Assembly: GCA_020199775.1 (NCBI GenBank)
Contig: JAIVJZ010000044.1
Coordinates: 1 to 64,000 of the forward strand
DNA from: Acidobacteriota bacterium
Lineage (GTDB): Bacteria > Acidobacteriota > Blastocatellia > Pyrinomonadales > Pyrinomonadaceae
Direction: 5' to 3'
DNA: 64,000 nt
Shown here: one piece after another, positions 29,743-39,357 of the stretch
Layout of the letters: every line of letters starts with the position of its first letter
Numbering within the stretch: position 1 is the stretch's first letter
The notes under the pieces: model-generated
Databases searched by the model: none
What the model was told of the DNA's origin: nothing
The model's input: only the letters and a program-made list of their open reading frames with translations
Program-made: the position numbers and the translations under genes

Positions 29743-32581
29743 ATGAATACTTTCTCCTCAAACGACGGCAGTACGCCGGGGAAGCCCAAGAAGGCGGCGG
29801 GCATCATCAATTTGTCCGACGCGCGACTACGCGTGCGCGCGCGCGTTAACGCCGCCCACGCCGCGCTCGCGGCGCAGATCGAGGCGACGCGCGAACTCAT
29901 TGATCGCGGTCAGGCCGCCGAGGCCGAGGCGCGCCTGACGCAGATCATCAAAGCCACGCGCGACGACGAGGAACTGCTCGCGCAGGCGCGCTGCATGCTC
30001 TCCGTCTCGTTGGAAACTCAGGGACGTTACGGCGATTCGCTCGCGGCCGTGCAGATGTACGAAGACGCGCACGCGCGCGACGGTCTCGACCCGGAAATTT
30101 CCGTCTTCCTCCGCGTCCAACTCGGCCTCGCCTACAACTACATGGGCGATCATCCGAAGGCCATCGCGCTCCTCAACGCGACGCTGCGCGAAGCGACCGA
30201 GACCGCGTCGAGCGCGCAACTCGGCGCGATCTACATCGCGCTCGCGCGCGTCTACCGGCACATCAACGAATACCCCATCGCGCGCGACAACTCGCAACGC
30301 GCCCTCAGCCACTTTCGCAACACCGGCGACTGGCGCGGAATGGCCGAATCCTACCGCGGCCTCGCGCTCGAATGTATTTTCGAAGGGGCTTACGAGCAGT
30401 CGCTGGAATATTACGAACAGGCTTTGAAACTCGTCGGCGATCACCCCGCGCCCTTCATGCTCGGCAAGATTTACGCCAACATGGCCGGCGCGTGCTGGTT
30501 TCTCAAACGCCCGCACGACGGCATCCGGTATCTCGAAAAGGCGATTGATTATTACGAGCGCACGGAGCACAAGGCCAACGCCGTCCTCGGCTACAACAAC
30601 CTCGGCATCAACCTCATCCTCGTCGGCGACTGGACGCGCGCCGAGACGGTGTTGGAAATCGCGCTGGCGCGTGCCTTGGAGTTCGACGAGCAGGGCGCGA
30701 AGGACAGAGTAGTGCCGATGGTGCTCGACTCGCTCGGCGAGTTACAGATGCTTCGCGGCAACCTGCTGAAAGCGCAGGAGCACCTGCAACGCGCCGTCCG
30801 GCTCTCGCACGACCACGGCAACAAGTGGTACGCGTGTCAGGCGTTGCGAACGCTGGCGCGCTGTCATCTGGCGATGCAGGAGCCCACGCGCGCGCTGGAC
30901 GAAAGCACGCAGGCGCTCTCGCTCGCCGAGCGCATCGGGGATCGTCAGGCCGTCTGCGATTCGCTCCTCCTGCTCGCCGAAGTCCACCTGCGCTGCGACG
31001 ACCCGCGCGAGTGTGCTTCCGAATTGCAAAAAGTCAGCGAGCAGACGAGTGATTCGGCCGCCGACATGGCCGTCGCGGGCGAGGCGCAACGCATCCACGG
31101 ACTGCTCGCCCTCGCCCAATCCGACTCCACTCTCGCCATCCACCACTTCGGCCGCAGCGTCTCGATCTATTCGATCCTCGGCGACCGCTATCGCACCGCG
31201 CTTGCGCTCTACGGACTCGGCCGCGCCTACGATAGCGTCCAGCCCGAGCGTGCCGCCGAACACTACTCCCGCGCGCTGCATACCTTCCGCGAACTGGGCG
31301 CGCAACTCGACATCGCGCGCTCCGAAGACGCGCTCGCCTCTATCGAAGTCAGTTCGACCGAGCAGCGGCACGAGACCTCGGCCTTCGCGCAACTGCTGAC
31401 GCTCCGCCTCGCCGAAGCCGTCGCCTCGCGCGAATTGCTGCTGCGCGAACTCGCCGCCGTGCTCGAACAGGAGACGAAGGCGCAACGCGTGCTCATCACC
31501 GAACTCGACGAAGAAGGCACGATCAAGGTCGTCATCGCGCACGGCGGCGGGAGCGAAGCCAACGCCGAGTTGGCGAACTCGCTGTGCATGGCGAAGAACG
31601 ATGCCGAGCGCGAGAAACTTGCGCTCGAACACGACTCAACCGTCATCATGCTGCGCCCCACGAACGCCACGCCCGCGCTGCTCTACATCGAGCCGCGCGC
31701 CGCGGCCACGCTCTCCGGCGGCCTGCCGATTGATTCCCTACTCCGCGTCGTCGAACTCGGCATGAACGTCTGCGCCCTGCGCGCCCGCGTCAACTCCGGC
31801 CGCAACGTGCAGGAACAAAACACCTACACCGGCACGGGTCTCATGCCGGGCTTCATCCACTCGTCACCGGCCATGACGCGTCTGGTCGAAGAAGTACACA
31901 AAATACGTTCCTCCGACGTGACCGTGCTGGTCACGGGCGAGTCGGGGACGGGCAAGGAACTGGTCGCCCGCGCCATCCACGCGCTCTCGTCGCGCCGCGC
32001 CAAAGTCTTCGTCCCCTTCAACCGACCTCGAAAAGATGGTCGCCGAAGGACGCTTCCGCGAGGATTTGTATTATCGTCTCAACGTCATCCGCCTGCGCGT
32101 CCCCCCGCTGTGCGAACGACGCTCCGAGATTCCGACCATCGTCAACTACTACATCAACCACTACTCGGCGAAGTTCAATCGCCGCGACATACAGATCACG
32201 CCGCAGACGATTGATCTGCTGATGGTCTGCGACTGGCCGGGCAACGTCCGCCAGTTGTGCAATGAAATTCAGCGCATCGTCGCCCGCGCCGAAGACGGCA
32301 CGCTGATCACCCCGGATCATCTCTCGCCCGAACTCAAACGCATCTCCGCGCCCATCTCGCTCCCGGCCGATGCCAACCCGTTCGGCGCGAACTCCATCAC
32401 GCTCTCAGGCTCACACACCACCCTCGCCGACGCCATGGCCGAACTCGAATGCCGCATGATCGCCGACTCGCTGCGCCGCCACAAAGGCAACATCTCACGC
32501 GCCGCACGCGAACTCGGGCTCACCCGGCGCGGCCTCTATCTCAAGCTCCAACGCTACTCGCTCAACGCCGCCAGCGCGTAG
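29743..32581 (+). pseudogene. TPR - GAF - sigma54 activator gene broken by a deletion in the AAA+ domain
   Basis: Frame A runs 29743-32214, frame B continues to 32581. TPR-like repeats cover residues 30-550, a GAF-like region about 590-690, and the sigma54 AAA+ domain starts at about 705 with Walker A GESGTGKE (about 732). After VFVPFN (codon ending 32022) the sequence jumps to TDLEKMVAEGRFREDLYYRLN in the next frame. Compared with NtrC-type activators about 85 residues are absent, including the GAFTGA loop and Walker B. Frame B then carries WPGNVRQL and a Fis-type helix-turn-helix (RAARELGLTRRGLYLKLQRY). Either a true pseudogene or an assembly deletion. The intact parent would be a sigma54-dependent enhancer-binding protein. 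Confidence 0.88.
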
Positions 32582-32598
32582 CAGCCGCAGTGAAAATT

Positions 32599-32640
32599 GA
32601 AAGCGGAGCAGGAAGCGTTCAAGCTTCCTGCTCCGCTTTC
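32599..32640. terminator. bidirectional hairpin terminator
   Basis: An 18-bp perfect stem (GAAAGCGGAGCAGGAAGC with its complement) with loop GTTCAA lies between the convergent stops at 32581 and 32663. Confidence 0.85.
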
Positions 32641-32662
32641 GTCGTTCGACTCGCGTCGGCTT

Positions 32663-34705
32663 TTACTGCTGGCCGAAACGGGCGCGGTACTCTTTCGCGT
32701 TGACGAAGCCGTTGACCATCGTGCGGAAGTCGTTCGGGTTCGCGTTGAGGTAATTGAGCCACGCGTTGAAGCCTTCGGTCTCCGGGTCGCGTTTGAGATA
32801 GCCGAAATACTGCATGGCGACGAAGGCCGGGTTGAACTCTTTGCTCTCGACCACCGGGCTCTCGACAATCGCGCGCAACACCTGCGCGCGCGTCTGCGCC
32901 CCGGTGTTGAGGTTGTTGACGAGTTGGTCGCGATTCGAGATGGTCACGCGAGCCGTGCGCAGCAGCGTATCCACGTAGTCGGCGTTCGACAACTGATCGT
33001 AGAGGCTGCGGAAGGCCGGACGCTGCGCGAAGGCGTTCATGAAGGCGTCGCGCTTTGCGTTGAGTTCCTGCGCGGTCTGCCCCGTCACGAATTGCAGATC
33101 GGGGACGATCTCCACGTACTTCGGCAGGCGTCCGAAGGCGACCGCGTAGAAGCGGTGGATGAAGAAGCCCTTGATCTGAAACTCCTGCGAGCGGAAGAAC
33201 GCCGACGAGACCGCGACGCGGTCGCACTCGGGCGAAGGGGCGGCGTCGCAGCGATTGAGCACACTGAGCCACGCGTTGAAGCCCTCCGTGTCAGGCTCGC
33301 GGAAGAGGAAATCGAGATACTGCTGGCGCACGAAGAAGCCGTTGTTCTCAAGCGGATTCAACTCGACGAAGTTGGTGTAGGGGTCGAGCGCGAGCGCGCC
33401 GGACAGGTAGGCGGTCTCGCCCGTGTTCGAGCGCAGGCGCAAGGTGTAGTCGCCGAACTTCGCGCTGTCGGCGACGATCAGGTTGAAGCTGACGATGCCG
33501 AAATTCGCCTCGGTGATGCCGTAGTTGATCGGGTCTTCGCGCGCGAAACTCGCGGGGTCAATCGTCATCGAAGGCGTGGTCACGCTGAAGCCCGCCGTCG
33601 TCAGAGGGACGCCGGTGAGGTTGGTGCCGCCGACGGCGAGACGGTAGACGCGCGTGGCAGAGAGCTGCACGGTCGCGGGCTGCAACGCCCCGCTCACCCC
33701 CAACGTGCGCGGATTGATGGAGGGCGCGCCGAGCGTGATGATCGGATTCAGGATGGTCGTGTTTCCCTCCGTGACGCTGACCGGCGCAGTCGTCTCCGTG
33801 GCGCGAAACGCGGGTTGGCTGCCGATGCCCGCGTAGGGCGGCGAGTTCGTGATCTCGTGCGCGAAGACCGGCTCGTCCAGATATTCGACGAACACGCGGT
33901 AGTCGCTCGTCGGTAGCTGGTCAATCCGGTACGAGCCGTCGGACTTCGTGATGCTGCTGCCCGACACACGCCCCGTGTAGAAATTCTCAGCCCACACGTG
34001 CGCGCCCGCGCCGTAGTTGACCTGACCCGCAATCGAGCCGACGGGCGACGCGGCACGCTGCCCGTAGATGGAACGGATGCCCGCGAGATCGTCGTCCGAG
34101 AGCGTGCGCGCCGTGTGCGCCGGGTCGATGAAGTTCAGACCCTGCCGCGGCTGCATCGTCGCGCCGACGACGCCGGAGTGATCGAGGCCGAGGAGGTGTC
34201 CGAGTTCGTGGACGAACGTGGATTCGAGATCGTATGTGTTCGAGGTGCCGTCGGTCGAAAACGGCACGCGCGGGTTGATCGCGAGGTCGCCTTCGAGGAT
34301 GCGCCCCGCGCTGTCGAAGATAACGCGCGTGCGCCCCAATCTCTGCCCGCCCTGATTGGTGAAGGCGTCGTTCGTCGCGGAGGCCGACACCGTGATCAAG
34401 TTGATGCCGTCGCCCGCTCCCGAAGCGTTGACCGAGTCAACGGCCGTCGTGGACTCGACGAACTGGATGTTGGCGGCGTCAGACCAGCGGCGCAAGGCTC
34501 TGCGCGCCGCGCCCATCACGTCGCTGCCCGCCTTGATATTTGAAGGCGGCGAGTTGAGCGAAGTTGAAAGGGAGATGCGAATCGGGTTGGTCGTCCACCT
34601 GATTTGCACGGACGAACTGCTGTGTTGGTAGGTGTAACCGTGCGCGGGTATGGCCGCCCACAATAATACCGTGGATAAGACGAGCGAAGTGATAATTCGA
34701 GGCAT
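32663..34705 (-). CDS. exported matrixin-type metalloprotease with two DUF4214 domains
   Basis: 680 residues. Signal peptide MPRIITSLVLSTVLLWAAIP (cleavage near AHG-YTY). A metzincin domain has HELGHLLGLDHS (about 164-175), the HExxHxxGxxH zinc motif of matrixins. A carboxypeptidase-regulatory-like domain follows (SDGSYRIDQLPTSDYRVFVE), then an IPT/TIG-like beta region (about 345-460), then two DUF4214 modules (FLFREPDTEGFNAWL and YLKRDPETEGFNAWL). DUF4214 often occurs in secreted or surface proteins. Ribosome site AGGGAG before ATG 34705. Probably a secreted protease. Confidence 0.92.
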   Translation of the reverse strand: MPRIITSLVLSTVLLWAAIPAHGYTYQHSSSSVQIRWTTNPIRISLSTSLNSPPSNIKAGSDVMGAARRALRRWSDAANIQFVESTTAVDSVNASGAGDGINLITVSASATNDAFTNQGGQRLGRTRVIFDSAGRILEGDLAINPRVPFSTDGTSNTYDLESTFVHELGHLLGLDHSGVVGATMQPRQGLNFIDPAHTARTLSDDDLAGIRSIYGQRAASPVGSIAGQVNYGAGAHVWAENFYTGRVSGSSITKSDGSYRIDQLPTSDYRVFVEYLDEPVFAHEITNSPPYAGIGSQPAFRATETTAPVSVTEGNTTILNPIITLGAPSINPRTLGVSGALQPATVQLSATRVYRLAVGGTNLTGVPLTTAGFSVTTPSMTIDPASFAREDPINYGITEANFGIVSFNLIVADSAKFGDYTLRLRSNTGETAYLSGALALDPYTNFVELNPLENNGFFVRQQYLDFLFREPDTEGFNAWLSVLNRCDAAPSPECDRVAVSSAFFRSQEFQIKGFFIHRFYAVAFGRLPKYVEIVPDLQFVTGQTAQELNAKRDAFMNAFAQRPAFRSLYDQLSNADYVDTLLRTARVTISNRDQLVNNLNTGAQTRAQVLRAIVESPVVESKEFNPAFVAMQYFGYLKRDPETEGFNAWLNYLNANPNDFRTMVNGFVNAKEYRARFGQQ

Positions 34706-34822
34706 TAAAAAAACTCCCTGCTGGCTGATTAATTTGTTGGGAGGAGATTTTAAGATGCGAAACGGGGGCGTTGTGTTGGCAGATAAATTCTTCCGAGAAA
34801 TTCGCGCCGAGGGGCACTTAAA

Positions 34823-34852
34823 TTTATAGCAGTTACGTTCCTACTGAGACAA
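34823..34852 (-). promoter_or_regulatory. sigma70-type promoter of the metalloprotease gene
   Basis: On the minus strand TTGTCT (34852-34847), an 18-base spacer and TATAAA (34828-34823). The implied leader is about 110 bases. Confidence 0.6.
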
Positions 34853-35034
34853 GACTTTTTTCTCGCCCCCGCGAAGTCTAACTTCGAGCCGTGCGCGTCG
34901 GACAAAAACTTCGCTCAAATTTCAACTGGCCGGGGCAATATCAAATCGCCCGTGTGCATCAAACGAGTACGTGGCATGTGCCGGGATCAGTCTGGCCGTG
35001 CCGGTTTTTCTTTGAAATATTAGCGTCTTGCTGC

Positions 35035-35048
35035 TGGCACGATGTTTG
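35035..35048 (+). promoter_or_regulatory. sigma54-type promoter (-24/-12)
   Basis: TGGCACG (35035-35041), four bases, then TTG (35046-35048) followed by T. This matches the sigma54 consensus TGGCACG-N4-TTGCW except for the C. It lies about 45 bp before the DUF1003 reading frame. Interesting because the nearby gene at 29743 is a sigma54 activator. Confidence 0.6.
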
Positions 35049-35092
35049 TTTGAAGGGAACGAGGAAGCGCGTTCTGGCGCACCTATAGCGGT

Positions 35093-35833
35093 TTGCAATT
35101 GAGGAATCATTGGAGGGGCAGGGCTGGTCGCTGCCCGCGTGGCTACGAAAGCGAGCGGGCAGGGACCAGCCCCGCGCGCAAACCGCAGGAACGCATCTCC
35201 GACTCCATCACGCGTTTTTCGGGTTCGACGGTCTTCGTTTTCATTCACGTGGTCTGGTTCGGGCTGTGGATTCTGCTTAACGTCAACCTGATCCACCTGC
35301 CCTACGTCAGCGAGTTCGACCCGTTCCCCTTCGGGCTGCTCACGATGGTCGTCTCGCTCGAAGCGATTTTCCTTTCGACCTTTGTGCTCATCTCGCAAAA
35401 CCGCATGTCGGCCTTGAGCGAAAAGCGCGCCGAGTTGGATTTGCAAGTCAACATGCTGGCCGAACAGAAGGCCGCCAAGACGCTCGAACTGCTCGAACAC
35501 ATCGCGCAGCAACTCGATACCGTCTACGACCGCTTCAACTACAAGACCGATCCCGAAATCGAAGCGCTCAAAGTTTCGCCCAAACCGCACGAGGTGCTGC
35601 AAGTGATGGAAGACGCGGTCAAAGAGGAGGCCAAAGAGGCCGCGCGCGCGATCAAGGAAGAGGTCAGAAAAGACATCACGGGTGAAGTCCAAGCGGCGGT
35701 CAGGGATGTGACGGGTGAGGTCGATGCCGTGCGCAGCGACGTGCAGGACGTGGACGAAGAGATCAAGCGTGTCGCGAGCGACGTGCGAGAGGTCAAGGAA
35801 GAGATCAAGATGAGCGCGACGGGGCGGGGATAG
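35093..35833 (+). CDS. DUF1003 membrane protein with disturbed 5' end
   Basis: Up to 246 residues. DUF1003 is clear: ISDSITRFSGSTVFVFIHVV, a helix pair, EFDPFPFGLLTMVVSLEAIF, LISQNRMSALSEKRAELDLQ. After it comes a long acidic helix (residues about 150-246) of the kind seen in membrane-attached coiled coils. The assumed start is TTG 35093, with no ATG before residue 85 and no good ribosome site; the first ~38 codons contain a large palindrome (35118-35175). The true start is therefore uncertain and the 5' end may have been replaced. Function of the family unknown. Confidence 0.75.
   Translation: MQLRNHWRGRAGRCPRGYESERAGTSPARKPQERISDSITRFSGSTVFVFIHVVWFGLWILLNVNLIHLPYVSEFDPFPFGLLTMVVSLEAIFLSTFVLISQNRMSALSEKRAELDLQVNMLAEQKAAKTLELLEHIAQQLDTVYDRFNYKTDPEIEALKVSPKPHEVLQVMEDAVKEEAKEAARAIKEEVRKDITGEVQAAVRDVTGEVDAVRSDVQDVDEEIKRVASDVREVKEEIKMSATGRG
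35118..35175. repeat. palindromic repeat inside the 5' end of the DUF1003 frame
   Basis: GCAGGGCTGGTCGCTGCCCGC (two blocks, 35118-35138) pairs with 35155-35175 with two mismatches over 21 bp. The core GGGCTGGTC/GACCAGCCC is of a kind that recurs as dispersed palindromes in environmental bacterial genomes. It is in frame and would be translated. Confidence 0.75.
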
Positions 35834-35934
35834 GATTCGACGCCGGACGCCGCGGCCGCGTCGCCACGCATCTTTACGCAGACGACCGACGCCTCGAACA
35901 AAATCCGTTGCGCCGGGCGACGAGCGCGCAAGTT

Positions 35935-35978
35935 AAAAGCGTATCCCGTTCAATTTTGATTGAACGGGATACGCTTTT
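35935..35978. terminator. bidirectional hairpin terminator
   Basis: A 19-bp perfect stem AAAAGCGTATCCCGTTCAA with 6-base loop TTTTGA; A and T tracts at the ends serve both strands. It is between the convergent stops at 35833 and 36026. Confidence 0.92.
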
Positions 35979-36025
35979 TGTTTCGTCCACGCTCCGTGCC
36001 GGATGCGCGCTCGTCGCGAGTAAAT

Positions 36026-36328
36026 TTAACGCCGTTTCGCCGTTTCGCGGGCGACGCGCGACGCGCCCGACCCGTCTCCGGCGGCGGCCGAGTCGTCGTT
36101 GGGCGCGGGCTCCGTGAGAGGTTGGCGAGTGCCGCCGAGGTCGGCCATCGCCACGATCATCAGCAACGCCGTGACGCTGAGCGTCGCCAGCACGTAGAGC
36201 AGCGCGACTTGTTCCGTCCAAATCAGGGCGATGATGATCAACGCCGACGCCGCGATCCAAATGAATGTCGTCCGGCGGTTACTTTTGCGTCCGCCCCCCG
36301 CCGCCGTCGTTGCAGTACTCCGAGCCAT
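36026..36328 (-). CDS. small two-helix membrane protein
   Basis: 100 residues: basic N-terminus, two membrane helices (FIWIAASALIIIALIW and VALLYVLATLSVTALLMIVA), then a hydrophilic Ala/Asp-rich tail. AGGAG lies seven bases before ATG 36328, an excellent ribosome site. No named family. Confidence 0.75.
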   Translation of the reverse strand: MARSTATTAAGGGRKSNRRTTFIWIAASALIIIALIWTEQVALLYVLATLSVTALLMIVAMADLGGTRQPLTEPAPNDDSAAAGDGSGASRVARETAKRR

Positions 36329-36472
36329 CTTAATTCTCCTGCCTGTCGGTCTAAGTTAAGAAGTTGAAAAAACAATCTAACACACGGCCGGACTCATCGA
36401 CATCTGCCCGCTCACAAAACGAGAGGCTGGCCGTATTCCACAGCCAACCTCCGCAGGAGACGACTCGCGCGT

Positions 36473-37525
36473 TTAGTAAAGTATCCGCAGAGGGGCTTGC
36501 GTGAAGAGCGAAGTCGCGCTGCCCGTGGCGAAGCCCGTCAGCAACTTGGCGATGCCCGCGGGAGAGAACTTCCCTTCTTCCGGCACTTCGATAATGTCGT
36601 ACGGCTGAAGCGCGACATCCTCTTTCTTGCCCTGCTTGATGGCCTTGTAGTCAATCGTCAGCGTCTCGGACTTCATCCCGCCCGGCTTCTGCCGGTAGAT
36701 CCGCACCTGGCTCTCTTTGGCATTCCGGGGGCCGCCCACGATGCTGATGGCGCGCGACAGCGTCATCCCGTCCTTCAGGTAAAGGTTGGCGGGCTGCACG
36801 ACGTTCCCGGTGACGTAAATCGGCAAAGCCTCGGCCACGTAGATCACGTCGCCGGGGTGGATGTACGGGTTGGCTTCCTTCTTGCCCAATTTGAGGTCTT
36901 CGACCCTGTAGACGCTGAACGGCACGCCGAGCGAGTCCTCGCCGCGCTGCGCTTGAGTGGCGGTTTGCATCTCCTCCGGTTCGGGACAGAGGAGCGGCTG
37001 CGTGTGGAAAATTTGAATCGTGCCGCTCTGCTGCTCGGTGACGCCGCCGCTCTTCGAGATGAGTTCGAGCAGGCGCGCGGGGCGGCGCATCTCGTAGGGC
37101 GCGGGCGAGCGCACCGCTCCGTAGACGGTCGCGGGCGCGCGGCTCTTCTCGTCTTTGACGGTCATGTAGATGCGCGGATTTTTGAGGAACTTCGCGAGCG
37201 TGCCTTCGACATCTTTGCGCACCTCTTTAATGCTGCGGCACTGCGCGTTGATAGGCTGCTCGACGAACGGCACGACGAGTTTACCGTCGTTGTCCACGGC
37301 GAACGAACCGTCGAATTGCGGCTCGCCGAACACCCTGAGCTCGACCACGTCGCCCGGCCCGAGCAGGTATTCGCGCCGCACGGTCATCGTGCCGCTGACG
37401 GCGTCGTTGACCTGCTGCACGGTCGCCCCCTGAGTCGGAGTTTGCGGCGTCTGCTGCGCGCTGAGCGGCAGGATGAACATTGAACAGGTGGCGGCGAACA
37501 GAAGTGTAGCTCTGATTACTCTCAT
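36473..37525 (-). CDS. polysaccharide export protein (Poly_export/SLBB)
   Basis: 350 residues. Signal peptide MRVIRATLLFAATCSMFILP. A Poly_export domain (REYLLGPGDVVELRVFGEPQ, about 54-140) is followed by SLBB-type domains (ATVYGAVRSPAPYEMRRP; YVTGNVVQPANLYLKDG). This is the Wza/KpsD type of outer-membrane capsule or exopolysaccharide exporter. No lipobox cysteine is obvious, so it may be periplasmic or an atypical channel. No glycosyltransferase or Wzc gene is adjacent, which is unusual. A weak hairpin follows near 36422. Confidence 0.9.
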   Translation of the reverse strand: MRVIRATLLFAATCSMFILPLSAQQTPQTPTQGATVQQVNDAVSGTMTVRREYLLGPGDVVELRVFGEPQFDGSFAVDNDGKLVVPFVEQPINAQCRSIKEVRKDVEGTLAKFLKNPRIYMTVKDEKSRAPATVYGAVRSPAPYEMRRPARLLELISKSGGVTEQQSGTIQIFHTQPLLCPEPEEMQTATQAQRGEDSLGVPFSVYRVEDLKLGKKEANPYIHPGDVIYVAEALPIYVTGNVVQPANLYLKDGMTLSRAISIVGGPRNAKESQVRIYRQKPGGMKSETLTIDYKAIKQGKKEDVALQPYDIIEVPEEGKFSPAGIAKLLTGFATGSATSLFTQAPLRILY

Positions 37526-37773
37526 AAGTTTATTTCCCGTTTCGTGAATGGCGGCGCGGTTGACCCGTCGAATTTCCCGCGCGTCTGCGGGGAAGAGTTA
37601 TAGATGTCCGAAAGAAGTCGAAGGGCTGCCTTGACGCAAACTCTTAATTTGCCGGGGTGGGGTTTTTGCGTCGCTCCGCCGTTTGACTTCGCCGTCAACC
37701 CTTTGAGCCGTCCGACCGAACGCCAATTGTCGCACAGAACAGACCAAACGCCAATTCGCCCCCAAGCGGTAAT

Positions 37774-37862
37774 AGTTTCAAGTTTCAGGTTTCAGGTTAC
37801 AAGTTTAAGACGGGGAATCTCCAATTTCAGACCTGAAACTTGAGACCTGAAACTTGAAACTT
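37774..37862. repeat. heptad-armed inverted repeat (AAACTTG type, R9)
   Basis: AGTTTCAAGTTTCAGGT (37774-37790) is mirrored by ACCTGAAACTTGAAACT near 37845-37861; both arms extend as AAACTTG/AAACCTG heptads. Same heptad as the element at 5775. It lies in the 391 bp spacer between the export gene and the gene ending at 37917; the rest of the spacer shows no gene. Confidence 0.85.
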
Positions 37863-37916
37863 ATTTAGCGGTTTTGTGGCGAAATTCGCGCCCGCGCCGT
37901 CCGTTTCGCAGGCCGG

Positions 37917-39041
37917 TTATGAAGAGGTGCGCCTGTCCTTCCCTTTTTTCGTGGGACGCCGCAGCGGCGGTTCTTCTTCCAGATCGCCCACGGCCAGACG
38001 CGCGCGCAGCATCTCGATCTCGCGGTTGATGCGGTCGGCGGCTTCCTCGCGGGCGTCGTCGCTCATCTCGGCGCGGGAGAGGTAAAAGAGCGCGTCGCGG
38101 TAGCGGGCGACGGCGCGCGTGTAGCGTCCGCGGAAGGCGGCGCGCTCGGCGAGTTCCACCCAGTGCGCGACCTTCACGGTGGCGATGAAGTTGTGGACGG
38201 CGAGCGCGGAGTCGCGCAGTTCCGGCTCGGCCGGGTAGACCTGTAACGCCTCGTTGATGACATCGAGGGCGCGCATCGCCGTCTCGATCTTGTCGGAGAC
38301 GCTGACGCGGCGTTGCGCCTCGCGCGTGTACCGCTGCGCCTCGCCGCGCACCCACGACAGGAGGTGATGCTTTTGCAGCCCGCGCACGCGCTCCTGCCCC
38401 GCGCGCAGGGCGACGCGCACGTCCGCAGCCGTGCCCGAAGCGCGAATCGTTTCTTCGGTGCTCGACAGATATTGTTCGCACAGGCGAAAGGCTTCGAGAT
38501 GCGCGGCGGGTTGTTGCGCGCCCGCTTCGTCTGCGTGCGCGAGCCGCTGCTGCAAGGCGCGGAGCGAGTTGGAGGTCGCGCGCACGCTCGCTTTGCGCGT
38601 GGCGGGGCGTTGCAGACCGGCGGGAGTCGGTTGCACGCCTTCGCTGCCCATTCTCATTTCGAGTTCGTGCGTGTAGCGCGCCCACGCGCGCCGCATCACC
38701 ACCTCGCGCGCCGCTATCGCGACGAGCAGCACGACGCTCGCGACCAGACCGGCGGGCAGCAGCGGAGCCTCGTCGCCGCTAACGTCTAACAACCACCACA
38801 AACCGAAAAAGACGATGAGCGAAACGACGACCGCCAGCAACATGAAGCCTGCCGACGAGGGCATGCGCGGGCGCGCGGACTGACGCCTGCGCGGCTGTCC
38901 GAGGACGGATGCGCGGGGCTGGCGATTCGAGTCTGTGTAGTTTGCCGATTCGCTGGGCAAGCCTTCTCTCCGGTAAGCGAGGGACGGGGCGATTCGCGCC
39001 GCTCTAATCCGAACGGCTCGCGCGTGCTCGAACTTGGTCAC
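37917..39041 (-). CDS. hypothetical two-helix membrane protein with long soluble domain
   Basis: Up to 374 residues from GTG 39041. Basic N-terminus, two membrane helices (about 65-85 GFMLLAVVVSLIVFFGLWWL and 95-112 LPAGLVASVVLLVAIAAREV), then a ~250-residue cytoplasmic helical region with a TPR-like tail (HWVELAERAAFRGRYTRAVA). No named family. A start at the internal Met (residue 60) would still keep both helices. A promoter-like TTGACA/TATAAT pair sits upstream at 39086-39117. Confidence 0.75.
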   Translation of the reverse strand: MTKFEHARAVRIRAARIAPSLAYRREGLPSESANYTDSNRQPRASVLGQPRRRQSARPRMPSSAGFMLLAVVVSLIVFFGLWWLLDVSGDEAPLLPAGLVASVVLLVAIAAREVVMRRAWARYTHELEMRMGSEGVQPTPAGLQRPATRKASVRATSNSLRALQQRLAHADEAGAQQPAAHLEAFRLCEQYLSSTEETIRASGTAADVRVALRAGQERVRGLQKHHLLSWVRGEAQRYTREAQRRVSVSDKIETAMRALDVINEALQVYPAEPELRDSALAVHNFIATVKVAHWVELAERAAFRGRYTRAVARYRDALFYLSRAEMSDDAREEAADRINREIEMLRARLAVGDLEEEPPLRRPTKKGKDRRTSS

Positions 39042-39085
39042 AGAGCGCGGTCACGGGCGCGAAAGCCGATCAAGCCGAAACGAAA

Positions 39086-39117
39086 ATTATAGTCACCTTT
39101 TCAATCGAGTCTGTCAA
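39086..39117 (-). promoter_or_regulatory. possible sigma70 promoter with long spacer
   Basis: On the minus strand TTGACA (39117-39112) and TATAAT (39091-39086) are both perfect but 20 bases apart, longer than optimal. It lies 45 bp before the GTG at 39041. The rest of 39042-39357 shows no gene. Confidence 0.5.
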
Positions 39118-39357
39118 CACTCGACACGGCAAGCGACGCGTTTACGAAAGGCCGCGCCCGCTCGAAATTCTACTGGATGTGAGGGGCAAATCTGTTTATA
39201 CTGGCGCGCGCCTGCGCTAGCGAGCGCGCGTCCTTTGATTGAACGGCCGACGTTCAATCGTCCACGAATTCTTCAATAACGCGCAGTCATCAAATTCCCG
39301 CCGCACGCCAGTTTGTGCGCGGTCGTTCGAGCCGAGACGGCGGGCGCTATCAAGTTA

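Noticed and set aside
36422-36450. Terminator of the SLBB export gene
   Set aside because: GAGGCTGGC/AGCCAACCTC pairs with mismatches and no T tract; too weak to list.
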